64,000 bases of DNA from positions 134,001 to 198,000 of the forward strand of contig NW_027167693.1 in assembly GCF_040954835.1 (NCBI RefSeq), given 5' to 3'. The stretch is from Lepisosteus oculatus (lineage: Eukaryota > Chordata > Actinopteri > Semionotiformes > Lepisosteidae). This document shows positions 13,101-23,430 of this stretch, piece after piece. The translations under genes were made by a program, and so were the position numbers. The notes beneath the pieces are model-generated. The model made no database searches and was not told where the DNA came from. It saw only the letters and a program-made list of their open reading frames with translations. Positions within the stretch are counted from its first letter, which is position 1. The number at the start of each line of letters is the position of its first letter.

Positions 13101-13371
13101 AACAGAGAGTATGGTTATTCTTGCATTGTTTTGTTCGTCTGTCAAAGAAAAGAGTGCTTCTGACTTTTGTCAATGTTCATCTTTATTTTAGGAGAAGAAC
13201 AAACGGTGGTATCACACTTTGCTCAAGTGTATGATACCATGTGTGTACAGCAGACATCACCAAAGGAACAGGAGACACCTGAGTAGAGAACAAGAACATG
13301 AAAAGACTGATGAAAAAAAGCACCAGGAGAAATCCATTGAATATGCACAATCTCGTACAGTATTTCAATGA
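10104..13371 (+). CDS. Unrecognised ampliconic gene, copy 3 (complete and intact)
   Basis: Exons are 10104-10133, 10437-10484, 10781-10842, 11900-11999, 12138-12199, 12611-12707, 12919-13080 and 13192-13371. All seven introns are GT...AG, including the exon 4 donor lost in copy 2, and the 246-codon frame is open throughout. Differences from copy 2 include Val5 to Leu in exon 1 (MSGLLEESAK) and Phe to Ser in exon 3 (codon TTC to TCC). This is the best candidate for a functional member in the window. Exons 3-8 fall within the left arm of the palindrome and have an inverted counterpart at 39251-41807. Function is unrecognised; the domain description is under copy 2. Confidence 0.72.
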
Positions 13372-14133
13372 AAAGTTTCAGTGTTGTTTTTAGTGTCGTC
13401 GTATTGCATACATTTAAAACAATGTGTCTTGTTTAATGAACAATTTCATTTACTTTAGTAAAAAGTGTTGTTTACTGTAGTCCTAGCATGGATGCAATTG
13501 TTAGAAAAAACTTGAATGAAATCCTGAATGTTTCATACAATATGGGTTTGTGTTAACCCACACACCTAAGTGAAATGTTTGATTACGTTTACAAGACATA
13601 ACACATAGTTCAGTTGAGTGTGAAAGGGAACAACAGAGAAAGTCACAAACAAAACATTTGTGAAGGACTTGATGAATGTTTTTTCTTTAGAAATGACAAA
13701 AAATAAAGAATTTTTCAACAAGATGTCTTTCTATAGCGAGTTTCATTTGAGATAGTCTTTTCTTAGAAGTGCAAGAGTGGTATTCCCTACAACTTATTCC
13801 CCAATTTGATCATTCTCAGAAATTAGGAGACGGAAACCACACCTACTGTAATATTAGACCTTGTAACAAGGCAACTAGGTTTCAATGGCTTAAAAGGTGC
13901 AGAAAGAGGCTCATGTATAATGACCTCCAGTGTCCCACAGGTTTCCCAAATCATTTCTTAGAGTATGGAAAAAGAGGAAATAAAGTGTCTACAGAAAGCG
14001 TATACCCCCTTGAACTTTGTTCAGTTTGTTGCGCCAGTGCCAGAGTTTCATGCAATTAAATGAGGACCTCTTTTTCACACCACATATGTTATACTTTCAA
14101 TGGGAAAAAAGGAAATATTACAATTGTATACAT

Positions 14134-14567
14134 TTTAAAGCCATGTGTTCATATTTGGTAGAAGCCCTAAAAACACCTAAAAAACACCTAACAACGGGTG
14201 CAGGACCGAATTAGGGCAATACCCACTATTGATAAACATACAGAAAACAATATTAAAGTACTGGCTTTAATATTAGCCAGACACAGCTGGATGAGCTCTA
14301 CCAGCCAGGACAGGAGGCTCTACTGTACACAGAGAGGGGAGGGAGGGGGGAACAAGCTGCCCAGCCGTGTGGAATGCTACAGAACCCTAAACAGACAAAA
14401 CATACTACCTGAATATTTGACCAAGATATCCAGACATAGCTAGATGAGCTCCACTAGTCAGGACAGGCTAATAAGATACAATCCACAGACATTCACAACA
14501 GTGACATATCATAAACACTTGAATTACTTATCTAGTCTCTCGAAACAAAATTTCGAGAAAAAACACA
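14134..14567. repeat. Fragment of the 120-bp minisatellite family and associated 28-bp motif
   Basis: After the amplicon ends at 14,134, bases 14283-14370 match one unit of the 120-bp tandem repeat in the loop (22351-22800): cagctggatgagctc, then tactgtacacagagaggg, then aacaagctgcccagccg. A second partial unit lies at 14428-14465. Next to it, 14471-14498 is the reverse complement of a motif (ttgtgaatgtctg...tatcttat) that also occurs at 21761, 22101 and 38278. The block is mirrored at 38216-38500. Confidence 0.7.
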
Positions 14568-14842
14568 TTGCCCAACGTTAGAAAGCACCTTGCATTACAT
14601 TGCTTGAAAAACAATTTTATTTCGAAGGAATTATGGATCGGGAATTCTTCGAGGAAGTCGGGGTCACACAGCATGCCGCCCCATATATCAGGGAGCACAT
14701 TGGATCAAGGCACCGTCTCTTTCAAGACAACGATCCGAAACACACAGCAGCAAGGGCGAGGCTTATAGCAGAACGAGTGAACTGGGTGAAAACTCCAGCC
14801 GAATCTCCAGATTTAAATCCAATAGAGATGGTATGGCATTAG
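14568..14842 (+). mobile_element. Tc1/mariner transposase, C-terminal remnant
   Basis: The frame from about 14600 to 14842 contains [10 protein letters not shown] and [12 protein letters not shown], the second and third acidic positions of the Tc1/mariner DDE catalytic domain. It ends in a stop directly after the last motif. The N-terminal DNA-binding half and both terminal inverted repeats are absent, so it is an inactive fragment. The inverted copy is at 37934-38208. Confidence 0.9.
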
Positions 14843-15194
14843 CTGAAAGACTATGTTTGGAAAACTCCTAAACCCAGCACAAAGCAAGAACTGATACTGA
14901 TACAATGTCTGTTGATACTGATACTGTATGAGTAGGGCTGTTTCACCACTCCTTTTTTTTTGTTGCATACAGCAGTACTTCTTATGGTAGTACTTAAGTA
15001 CAGTACAGTAGGTACTTACATTAGTACTTCTCACGTTAAAAAAGTTAGGTGTTAGCATAAACTATTAGTAAATAAAAAATATTAAACTTAGCACTGTAAT
15101 AAATTATGCTAATATTAAATTCGATTCTGCTCTGAGAATGTAGGGGGAAGGAAAAATGCCAGTGGTCTTTTCACTGATGAACTTGTGCCTGATG
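14843..15194. other. No recognisable gene
   Basis: AT-rich sequence with a run of GTACTTAAGTAC-like short inverted repeats near 14,985-15,030. The same stretch is mirrored at 37590-37930. I see no exon or known element. Confidence 0.5.
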
Positions 15195-16036
15195 AACACC
15201 ACTGCGTCACACCACACAGCTGCGAGTGCACCTCACTGTGCCCGGCCACCACTGCATCACACAACTGCCAGCGCACCTCACCATACCAGGCCACCACTGC
15301 GTCACACAGCTGCAAGCACACCTCACCGTGCCAGGCCACCACGGCGTCACAACACACAGCTGCCAGCGCACCTCACCGTGCCAGGCCACCACTGCGTCAC
15401 ACAGCTGCCAGCGCACCTCACCGTGCCAGGCCACCACTGCGTCACACCACACAGCCACCAGTGCACCTCACCGTGCCAAGCCACCACTGCGTCACACAGC
15501 TGCCAGCACACCTCACCGTACCAGGCCACAACTGCGTCACACAGGTGCCAGCACACCTCACCGAGCACGGCCACAGCTGCATCAAGCAGCTGCCAGCGCA
15601 CCTCACCGTATTCTGCCACTACTGAATCACACTACACAGGTGGCAGAGCACCGTACCAGACCACCACTGCGTCACACAGGTGCCAGTGCACCTCACCATG
15701 CCAGCCACCACTGCGTCGCACCACACAGCTGCCAGCGCACCTCACCGTGCCAGGCCACCACTGCGTCAGACCACACACAGCTGAAAGCGCACCTCACCGT
15801 GCCAAGCCACCACTGCATCACACAGCTGCCAGCATACCTCACCGTACCAGGCCACCACTGCGTCACACAGCTGCCAGCGCACCTCACCATGCCAGCCACC
15901 ACTGCGTCGCACCACACAGCTGCCAGCGCACCTCACCGTGCCAGGCCACCACTGCGTCAGACCACACACAGCTGAAAGCCCACCTCAACGTGCCAGGCCA
16001 CCACTGTATCCCACAGCTGCAAGCACACCTCATGCC
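15195..16036. repeat. 45-bp minisatellite, short allele (about 18 units)
   Basis: The core unit is 45 bp (cagctgccagcgcacctcac + cgtgccaggccaccactgcg + tcaca). A variant of about 50 bp has an extra accac. Units vary by point changes. Because 45 is a multiple of three and the unit lacks stops in several frames, long open frames appear on both strands (for example 15156-16055), but these are not genes. The mirrored array at 30891-37585 is about eight times longer. Confidence 0.95.
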
Positions 16037-16410
16037 TTGTTATGTGAAACTTTAATTCTCTTTTTAGGATTTTTTGAACATGGTCTTTTTTTCCCCCAAT
16101 CAGAGGCTCACCACAATTCATGCTCAACCACATCACAGATCTACTACACACACCTCAGGATGGTGACGTCACTGCCTTTCATATGGAAACATTTTGACAC
16201 CGCGCTCAACAATCTTAGGAAGATCACAAAACAAGCCTGCTAGCCTGGATTTTACCTAAAAAAAACGCCCGAGAAAGTGAAGTACTGTAGCATTAACTAG
16301 CAAAGGTGTATTGCAGACATAGGTATAGTACGTAAAACAGGCTTTATGAACTCTAATAATATTGTTTCGGCTGTGAATCCTTCTTCAGCTGTGAGGGTCT
16401 TCAGCTCATA

Positions 16411-16686
16411 ATGAAACGCTTGGAGTTTGCAATGTACGGCGCTCTGAACGAGTTCAACTTTAATGCAGGAAAAATGGATTTCCCAGAAGCTATACTGATT
16501 CTTATGGAAGCCCGTTTCCGCCAGGGAGTAGAAAAAATGCGCCCTGGTATTCTCTGGGATGCAGTGCAGTTAAAACTGTTCACTGTTACTGACCATACTG
16601 CCTGCCTGCGGGCACTTTTCCTGTCCGTGGGGGAGGGTGGACTGTCTTTCATTAGAAGGTTAGCCTATTCTACTCGGAGAATGTAG
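16411..16686 (+). other. Unrecognised 91-codon open frame conserved in both palindrome arms
   Basis: The frame reads MKRLEFAMYGALNEFNFN near its start and ends TRRM. It looks protein-like, with an amphipathic middle, no low complexity and a normal residue mix. The inverted copy at 30259-30534 keeps the frame, with one amino-acid change (Leu to Phe) and several silent changes. An AG acceptor-like site precedes it at about 16,395-16,408. It may be an exon or a transposon-derived fragment. No family is recognised. Confidence 0.35.
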
Positions 16687-17321
16687 AGGGGGTGGAAAGT
16701 GCCCGCGGTCATTTAATTAGTATTACAATTCGCACTGATTCCCCTGCGAAGATATGGACATAAGAATATTCGTGCGTGGTCAAAAAATGCCATTAAAACG
16801 ACAAAATGAAGGCTGTGAAAACATTCACAATGTGCTGTATACACAAAGCACGTGTTCTCACAACTCGAGGAGGTTTCGTGAAACTTTATATCGTCACACA
16901 AAATAAAGTTTTTTTGTTTACAAAGACGATTACAAAGAATGTGGACCAGGGTAATACTTTGAGTTTACAGCTTGTCCAAGGTCATTCATTATTAATACTA
17001 TTAGGGATATCTTCGGTAAAGACTGACAGCAGGAACATTCCTGTTCTTTACTCAGCAGCTTATTAAAAACAGGGTGTTCAAAACGTTTTTTTTACCCAGA
17101 AGAGTGACACAGCTTCGCGTTGTGACTCTGTTATTCCGTATTTACAAAGAAAGTGGAATACAGTAATACTACCTGCTATATAGATACATATTTTTAGATA
17201 TTCAGATCCTTAAATTAATATCATTATTCATTTCTTTAGATACGTGATTCCATACTATATTCCCTATTACAAAACCAATAATTCCAGTCCTGAAATCTGA
17301 TTGGCTGACACACATTCGAAG
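16687..17321. other. No gene; contains a short repeat shared with the loop
   Basis: About 57 bp at 16936-16992 (agaatgtggaccaggg...aaggtcattcatta) recurs almost unchanged at 24034-24090 in the loop and, reversed, near 29954-30011. Otherwise this is AT-rich sequence with nothing recognised. Confidence 0.5.
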
Positions 17322-17592
17322 AACATACTGTAACACTTAGTTAACATGTCTGGTTTAGTTGAAGAATCGGCTAAGGTAAGTTTCAGGGTTTAATGGTGGG
17401 ATGGCACCTGTGCTTTTTCCCCCCAACCGTTAGAATATGATTTGCACAAAACCCAAAAGAAATACTGCACAGTTCAAGAACCTAGCAACTGTAAAATAAG
17501 CTTAAAAACAACTGAACTGAAATGCAAAAAAGTTCAGAGAAAGGCACAAAATATGTTTACTTGGGGTTTAAAAAATTAAAACTAACTAAAAC
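17322..17592 (+). pseudogene. Isolated duplicate of exon 1 and intron 1 of the amplicon gene
   Basis: This block of about 270 bp matches 4260-4540, including exon 1 (17346-17375, ATG...AAG) and the GT donor. Similarity then ends abruptly and exons 2-8 do not follow. It has a few indels (for example a 9-bp gap near 17,480). The mirrored copy is 29349-29620 on the minus strand. It may act as an alternative promoter and first exon, or be a dead fragment. Confidence 0.75.
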
Positions 17593-17611
17593 ATTCCAAA
17601 CAGAAGCCGGC

Positions 17612-17887
17612 CTACCTTCTTTTCTTTGTACCTGATAAAGATGAGGATGGCTTTAAAGATACAGCTAAACTTTTGCAGAACCATTCAAGCGCGTTGTTAC
17701 TGTTTATTGTAGAAGCCAAAAATATGAGAATCTCAAAATCTAAAAATCTCATGGCGTCAGAATGTACAACTTTAAAAAAATAAATAATAATAATAATAAT
17801 AAACATTAATTTATATAGCGCCTTGAAAGGTGGCTTCTTAATAGAATGACAAAACCAACAACAATAAATAATACACAAGATATGCAT
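17612..17887 (-). other. Exon-like frame on the minus strand, unrecognised
   Basis: The minus-strand frame contains SNNALEWFCKSLAVSLK and ends SLSGTKKR before a GT donor-like site (gtaggc) at about 17,607. An AG acceptor-like site lies at about 17,700. The upstream half of the frame overlaps the SINE-like tail at 17765-17925 and is probably not coding. The mirrored copy is at about 29180-29330 (+). It is weakly supported as an exon of an unknown gene. Confidence 0.25.
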
Positions 17888-17967
17888 GCTGACAATACAC
17901 AGTTAGAGGAGACAGTAGATGGCGGTAATAAACACAGTGAGAGCAGAAGGATAAAGAACAGGGGTGA

Positions 17968-19244
17968 GTTTCCCGAAAACAACTAATCTTAGAGACTTTC
18001 AAGCAACTTTACGATGTACGTATGTACGTATGTAAACAATCGATTGACAATTCTTTCATTATATGGTGTCGGTTTTGGTCCTTCAGTGGGATGAAATAAA
18101 GTTGTGAAAAGGAATATGAAGTAAACTTGACATCATAGTTTAAGCAAAAGCATATAGATAGGCACAAAAAGGGACCTTATTGTTTCTAAGAGCAAAGAAA
18201 AGAAATGACTGACATGCCGTAAAAGAAAACCAAGATTAACTGCGTGGGCAGTGTATGCGTCCCGCACGACGTCCTTGATTTAAAGCAATATTTTTTGGCG
18301 CGCTGCCATAGTAAGAATCAATATTTCATGAGAAAAAACTGTTATTTATAGTTATTGGGTGTACTGGAACTCAATGGAAACATTAACTACTAAGCTTGGC
18401 ATGTGTCACTCAACAAATACAGGACCTATAATCAAATTTAAAAACAAGTAGATCTAAGCTTTACCGTCAACAATCACGACAGAACATCAAACGGTGTTGA
18501 ACTACGCGGTATCGACCGCGGGTTTGGGTACGGAATGGAGCAGGCGTGGGACTCAGGACTGGGGCTGAACAACACATTTATTAACTCGAATCGGGAAAGG
18601 TACACACACAGGGACAGGGGTTACAGCGCTGCACCTTCACTAACACACACACACACCTGAAGGGAAGAGACTGTATCCCAGCCTCCGTCCCGCTATACAG
18701 TCCGGTAGAACCCAGGTGCTGTTCTCAGCCCGCCTTGCGTGCGCAGGACTAAAGCGCCCTGCGTGGCGCTACATTATAAATACATGTTAGGCCCAATGAT
18801 TTCACTAAAATAATGCATTGCTGCACTTCATACTGAAAATAATATCATCTAGTCAAGTATAAAAATGAATATGAAATATACCCAGGATGACTCATAAATT
18901 CATCACTGTATAAATAAATGTTCTTTTTTCGAATTTCCTCTGACACAGTACAACACAATATCAAAGTCCTTCATATAAACTCTTAGTGTCCTGTATTCCC
19001 AGAGGATGCCCCTGCCGTGAAGTGACTGTGCTCTGTCTGGCGATCTCTGGCGCTCAGGGTGGGCAGGAGGAGGCCAGTTTAAGAAGCACTTAGTGATGAA
19101 CGAGCGGGTCGGGGAGCACGTAGATGACGAAGGATTTAACGTGCTACTTCAGTTACGATGGGTTTTGGGAAACACTCGTCAATTAACGATCGAGCTTAAG
19201 AGCGAGTTTACGATGTTCTTAGCGCTACGACGCTTTCGGGAAAC
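17968..19244. mobile_element. Non-autonomous DNA transposon with inverted ends and a nested LTR
   Basis: The ends are inverted: gtttcccgaaa at 17968 and tttcgggaaac ending at 19244. Weaker inverted similarity continues inward (aagcaactttacgatgt against gagtttacgatgttctt). The style resembles Harbinger-like elements, but the superfamily is not certain. No transposase frame was found. The mirrored copy is 27683-28960. An LTR-like unit (18495-18773) is inserted in it. Confidence 0.55.
18495..18773 (-). mobile_element. Solo LTR-like element, 279 bp
   Basis: On the minus strand it begins TGTAGCGCCACGCAGG and ends in TTCAACA (TG...CA), with an AATAAA-type signal in its 3' half (gttaataaatgtg). It is GC-rich compared with its surroundings and nested in a DNA transposon. 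No clear target duplication was seen. The mirrored copy is 28154-28432 on the plus strand. Confidence 0.6.
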
Positions 19245-20085
19245 AGAATCATATCTAGAAGGATTACCATATATAAAAATAGAAAGAATGATATATGATA
19301 TATACAAGTAATTATATCATATCATATATTATTAACACCATACCCACCATCTATGTACATTCACATGACCACACATATCAGATCAATATCAAATCAATCA
19401 CAATGATTAGAATGCGCGCAGAAATCGCCCCTTTCTCTTCCCATCTTTCAGCACATTATACGTCCTCTCCACGATACAAGCCGATATCCGTTATCTTACT
19501 CTACAATGCACCTTTTCCCGTGTTGTACGTTAACATTTGGTTCATAAAATCGACACACCTGAAATACTAAATAAGAAAGAAAACAATTATAACACAACGG
19601 ATGACAGAGCCTCTAGAACAGAAAACCCGTTGGCGTCACACACGCTGAATGTCTCTCTCTCCTGCTCAGCAAAACACAACATGTGGGTCAACACCGTGTG
19701 AGGCATTAAACATCACCTTCGTGCATTACCGCGATTCATCTGGCACACAACTGTACCACTACAGAAATAATATATATAATGTCGCCACACGAATCTGTAA
19801 TGAAAATAAAATTAAAAATGCCGCTGGCGTCTCACCCGACTGGCGGCCACAGCGCGTCTGAGGGCTCCCCAGAGAAACGAGCCGCCTGTGACCCCAGGGG
19901 CACCTTCACTGGCGCCCCGCCACCAACAAACCCCAAGGGCTGTCGCAAAGCCAACTCCATACAGAAAAACGGAACTCATCTGGGGGAAGTTCACAAAATA
20001 AAATAATAAAATAAAAGATGACATCATATAACCACGGCTCAACGCAGCTGGCTACACGTGTGAGAAGGTGCAGTACTTGAAGTGC
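19245..20085. other. Inner end of the left arm, no gene recognised
   Basis: The sequence holds several short open frames but nothing protein-like. Near 19,910 the left arm has an 18-bp segment (ctggcgccccgccaccaa region) that is missing from the right arm at about 27,015. Confidence 0.5.
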
Positions 20086-21234
20086 GCTGGGCAAACTTCC
20101 GAGGTCAAATTCTTCAGCACGGTTGTACCTTTAAAGCGGAAACCGAAATGTTTTGGCGCGCCTTCTCTTTAAAGCCCTGGCCAAATATGAAGACAGTACG
20201 TACAGTTATAATTCAAACGGAATTAAAAACTACACATCCCAGTTACCATGGTGGTGCTTGTGATCATTGCGTTTAACCAACGAAACAGGGCGAAAAATCA
20301 GTCACATGAATTTGGGGCAGAGTTTCGAAAGCTTAACCTATCAGCAACAAAGCGAAATTTACACGATAGGCTACCTCAAACTGTCAGTTACACGACTGTG
20401 TATGTCGCTTAAGCCACTTCTATTTGGCATTTTAGTTATGGAGGCGAGAAGACGCCCCCCCCCCCACCCCTCTCTGGGTGCCTGATTTGCCGCCATCTTT
20501 AACCGCTTCGTGTCCAAATCGCGTACGAAATAAAGTTCATCCCAGCTACAAAACATATATTTTTGTGGTAAGAGGGAGCAAAACATCAGTATTTACTGCT
20601 ATTAATTAGTGTACGATTTATAGTTGAAATCTGAGCCTAAATATAAAGTTAAAATCTCGACAAAGCAATGTAGGAAATACAGAGAAAATAAATCCTTTCT
20701 GACATCTAAAATCAGTTTTGATCAAGGTCTCTAAAACGAACAAGAAAAAGAGGATTTTCGGAGGGCAATTACGCTGTATTTATATAGAATAAGTGATTTA
20801 TGAGCAATCTAATTTCTTGTTCGTTTAAAACAGTGAAATGTCAGCTGCAAAAGATCGCACCAGAAACAGCACTCTCTCTGCCTGTCATAGACGTTCAGGA
20901 AAGGCTGAATGAAGTCGTGGTGATCAATAATAACAGTTGTAGGACAAGAAACAAAAGATAGTGAAAACTTAAGATTTTTAAGGCTAAAACTCAAATTCAT
21001 TCTACAAATTAAGGCAAATGAAAATTCAGGACGTTAAAGTGCTAGAGGTGTAAAAAAATACAAAAATGCACATGAGCAAAAAGTTTTAGAACTGGAGCAA
21101 ACAGAATAAAAGCCATGCCTATAGTGCAGAAGAGGGATGCAGGAACACTTGCTTAGATATACAACAACATTACTTTATTAACCCTTTACAATTTCTTGCA
21201 TTAGTAATTATCTTTTCGCATACCCCAGCTTGCT

Positions 21235-21380
21235 CTCCATGAGATACACAGACACACAGATGAAAGAGATAGGGAGAGAGCCTGTGGTCAGAGTACAGGG
21301 TCAGCCATTGTACAGCGCCCCTGGAGCAGTTGGGGTTAAGGGCCTTGCTCAGCAGCCCAACGGAGTAGGATTCTTCTGCT
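21235..21380 (+). mobile_element. Fish-type dispersed repeat fragment
   Basis: The stretch acagggtcagccattgtaca + gcgcccctggagcagttggg + gttaagggccttgctcagca is a sequence I recognise as widely dispersed in fish genomes. It is short and has no coding capacity. The family name is not assigned. Confidence 0.55.
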
Positions 21381-21389
21381 GGGTGCGGG

Positions 21390-21731
21390 ATTTATTGTTA
21401 AATTATTACTTTAAATGAATACTTTGAGTTACTGAAACAGCCCGCTAATAAAATTGTCGCAATTTTGTTCTCGTTTGGAAGAGAGAATCAAAAATGAGAC
21501 ATAATGATGGTTTCCGGCTTAGACCTTTAAAGGTACCCCCATCACGGAAGAATTTGACCTCGGAACGTTTACCCAGCGTAATATTGTATTTCATTTCACT
21601 TTGACCGATTGTCTTTAAATCAATTGTTGTCAGAATATCCCCACCTCCAAACAAGAACAAAATTGCAACGATTTTATTAACTGGCTGTTTCAGTAACTTA
21701 AAGTACATATTTAAAGTAATAATTTAACAAG
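21390..21731. mobile_element. MITE-like element with long terminal inverted repeats
   Basis: Bases 21390-21480 and 21645-21731 are inverted copies of one another (left ttgttaaattattactttaa, right mirrored as ttaaagtaataatttaacaa), about 85-90 bp each around a unique core of about 165 bp. There is no coding capacity. The structure suggests a hairpin-forming non-autonomous DNA transposon. Confidence 0.7.
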
Positions 21732-22350
21732 ATATGTAAATGTTTTAAGATATGTATATGTTGTGAATGTCTGTAGATTGTATCTTATGATTTAAATACT
21801 TTTATTTTTTCACAATCTGGCAATGCCAGACAGAATTCAAATGGCCTTGCAGATCAGAAAATCAAGGAACAAAACAATTATTGCGCCCAGCTCCTCAATG
21901 GGATAGCTTTAACTTGCTAATGCGTTGGTGTACAAAAGTAAAAAACAATTACTTTTTGACAATGAAAACTGGTGTGTCTCTCTCTCTTTGCTGGCGCGCG
22001 GGCGCGGTGGGGTGCTGTACCACCCGCACAGAACATTAAAGTGTCCCTTTCCATTCAATGGGTGTCTGAGTTGCTGTGTCCTATCTTCTGACAGTCGCTG
22101 TTGTGAATGTCTGCAGAGTGTATCTTATTTTTAGCATTGTAGCGCATTCGCCCTGGGGGGCGGCTGAAGAACACCCGGCTGGGGTGCGCGGTGAGGGGCA
22201 GGACAGGAGTGGTCAGGGCGGGGTTTAGGTAGGCCGCTGACTATTGCAGCTGCCACACAGTGAAAGGGGCATACGGGCTGGGGAGATCGCCCGTTTTCCA
22301 TGTAAATAGTTCCCTGGTTCCGCACCCCTCTCTCTCTCCCTCTCCAGATA

Positions 22351-22800
22351 CAGCTGTATGAGCTCCACCAGTCAGGACAGGAGGCTTTACTATACGCACA
22401 GAGGGGTGGTAGAGGGGAACAAGTTGCCAGCCGTGGGGTTGAAGCTGATACCCTGGATCCTCTCCAGACACAGCTGTATGAGCTCCACCAGTCAGGAGGG
22501 AGGCTCTACTGTACACAGAGAGGGTTGGGAGGGGGGAACAAGCTACCCAGCCATGGGGTTGAAGCTGATACCCTGGATCCTCTCGAGACACAGCTGTATG
22601 AGCTCCACCAGTCATGAAGGAATGCTCTACTGTACACAGAGGGGGGCAGGAGGGGGGAACATGCTGCCCAGCCGTGGGTTTGAAGCTGATACCCCGCTTG
22701 ATCCTCTCCAGATACAGCTGAATGAGCTCCACCAGTCAAGACAGGAGGCTCTACTGTACACAGAGAGAGGCGGTGGGGGGAACAAGCTGATACCCTGGCT
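22351..22800. repeat. 120-bp minisatellite, about 3.7 units
   Basis: The marker cagctgtatgagctccacca starts at 22351, 22471 and 22591 (period 120) and as a variant at 22714 (period 123). Units also share tactgtacacagag and gttgaagctgataccctgg. Open frames through this block on both strands are by-products of the repeat. Single related units lie in both palindrome arms (14283 and about 38,480). Confidence 0.93.
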
Positions 22801-23378
22801 TCTCACACAAACCTTAAAATCACGTAATAGGTTTATTCCATGCTGAAAAAAAGAAGAAAGAATACACATTCCATAGGAATCAGTGCCTTTATATAGCGCC
22901 TTTAAAGGTGGCTTCTCAAAGCGCCTTATGGGATAAAAACAACAAAAACAATATTGTTTTCCATTGCACTTTGACAGATCATCTTTAAATCAATTGTTGA
23001 TTTAAAGTTTGACAGTAAATGTTTATATTGTAAAGCATACAGCCGCCATTTCTTTCTAAAAATTAAAACAATTGTTTGCGCAGTCTAAGAGGGGGGGGGT
23101 CTGCTGACAATCCCCCATACACTCAAGTGAAATATTAATAACCCCAATGTAAACAGCGTATTTACAATTTGTTGATAATAAAAATGTTAAGTTCTCTAAG
23201 ACTTTGTGATACTTTACCCAGGGAGCTGTGTAAGCATGCGTGGTGACTATTCATTGTTATTAAAAAATGACTTAGATTCGAACATGTTGTGATATTTAGA
23301 AATATAAAAAGTCAATTAATTGTCCATCATATTGCTATTTTATTTTTTCAAAGAAATGCTTGTTAAAAGAAAAGTCAT

Positions 23379-23430
23379 GGCACAGGCTGGATTTGAACAG
23401 CCAACCTCTCACTTACAAGTTCAGCACATG
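23379..23430 (-). other. tRNA-like fragment, possibly SINE head
   Basis: On the minus strand ggctgttcaaatccagcc at 23385-23402 resembles a B box and T-arm of a tRNA. No complete cloverleaf follows. It may be a degenerate tRNA-derived SINE. Confidence 0.25.

Larger units (their letters stand above)
1..14133 (+). repeat. Tandem array of a 5,825-bp amplicon, about 2.4 copies
   Basis: The sequence starting at base 1 recurs at 5,826 and again at 11,651, a period of exactly 5,825 bp with only scattered substitutions. The third copy stops matching at about 14,134, where the first copy (about 2,484) and second copy (about 8,309) continue differently. Each unit holds exons 4-8 of one copy of an unrecognised gene, a spacer, exons 1-3 of the next copy, a SINE-like tail and an L2-like LINE fragment. 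The genes therefore straddle the unit boundaries. The window starts inside the LINE, so the array probably extends to the left. Confidence 0.97.
10700..20085. repeat. Left arm of a large imperfect palindrome
   Basis: This segment is the reverse complement of 26854-41889 with small substitutions and indels. Pairing coordinates add to about 52,600 in the outer part, 52,776 across the Tc1 fragment and 46,925-46,945 in the inner part. The big step reflects the 5.8-kb size difference of the minisatellite between the arms. The outer end lies inside intron 3-proximal sequence of amplicon copy 2 (near 10,699). The inner end lies just after 20,080. Confidence 0.95.

Noticed and set aside
15156-16055. 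299-codon frame in the left-arm minisatellite
   Set aside because: Same artefact of the 45-bp repeat.
22241-22869. 163- and 162-codon frames on opposite strands
   Set aside because: Both are by-products of the 120-bp minisatellite.
23379-23430. A tRNA gene on the minus strand
   Set aside because: Only a B-box-like stretch is present. No full cloverleaf or terminator was seen, so it is listed only as a tRNA-like fragment.
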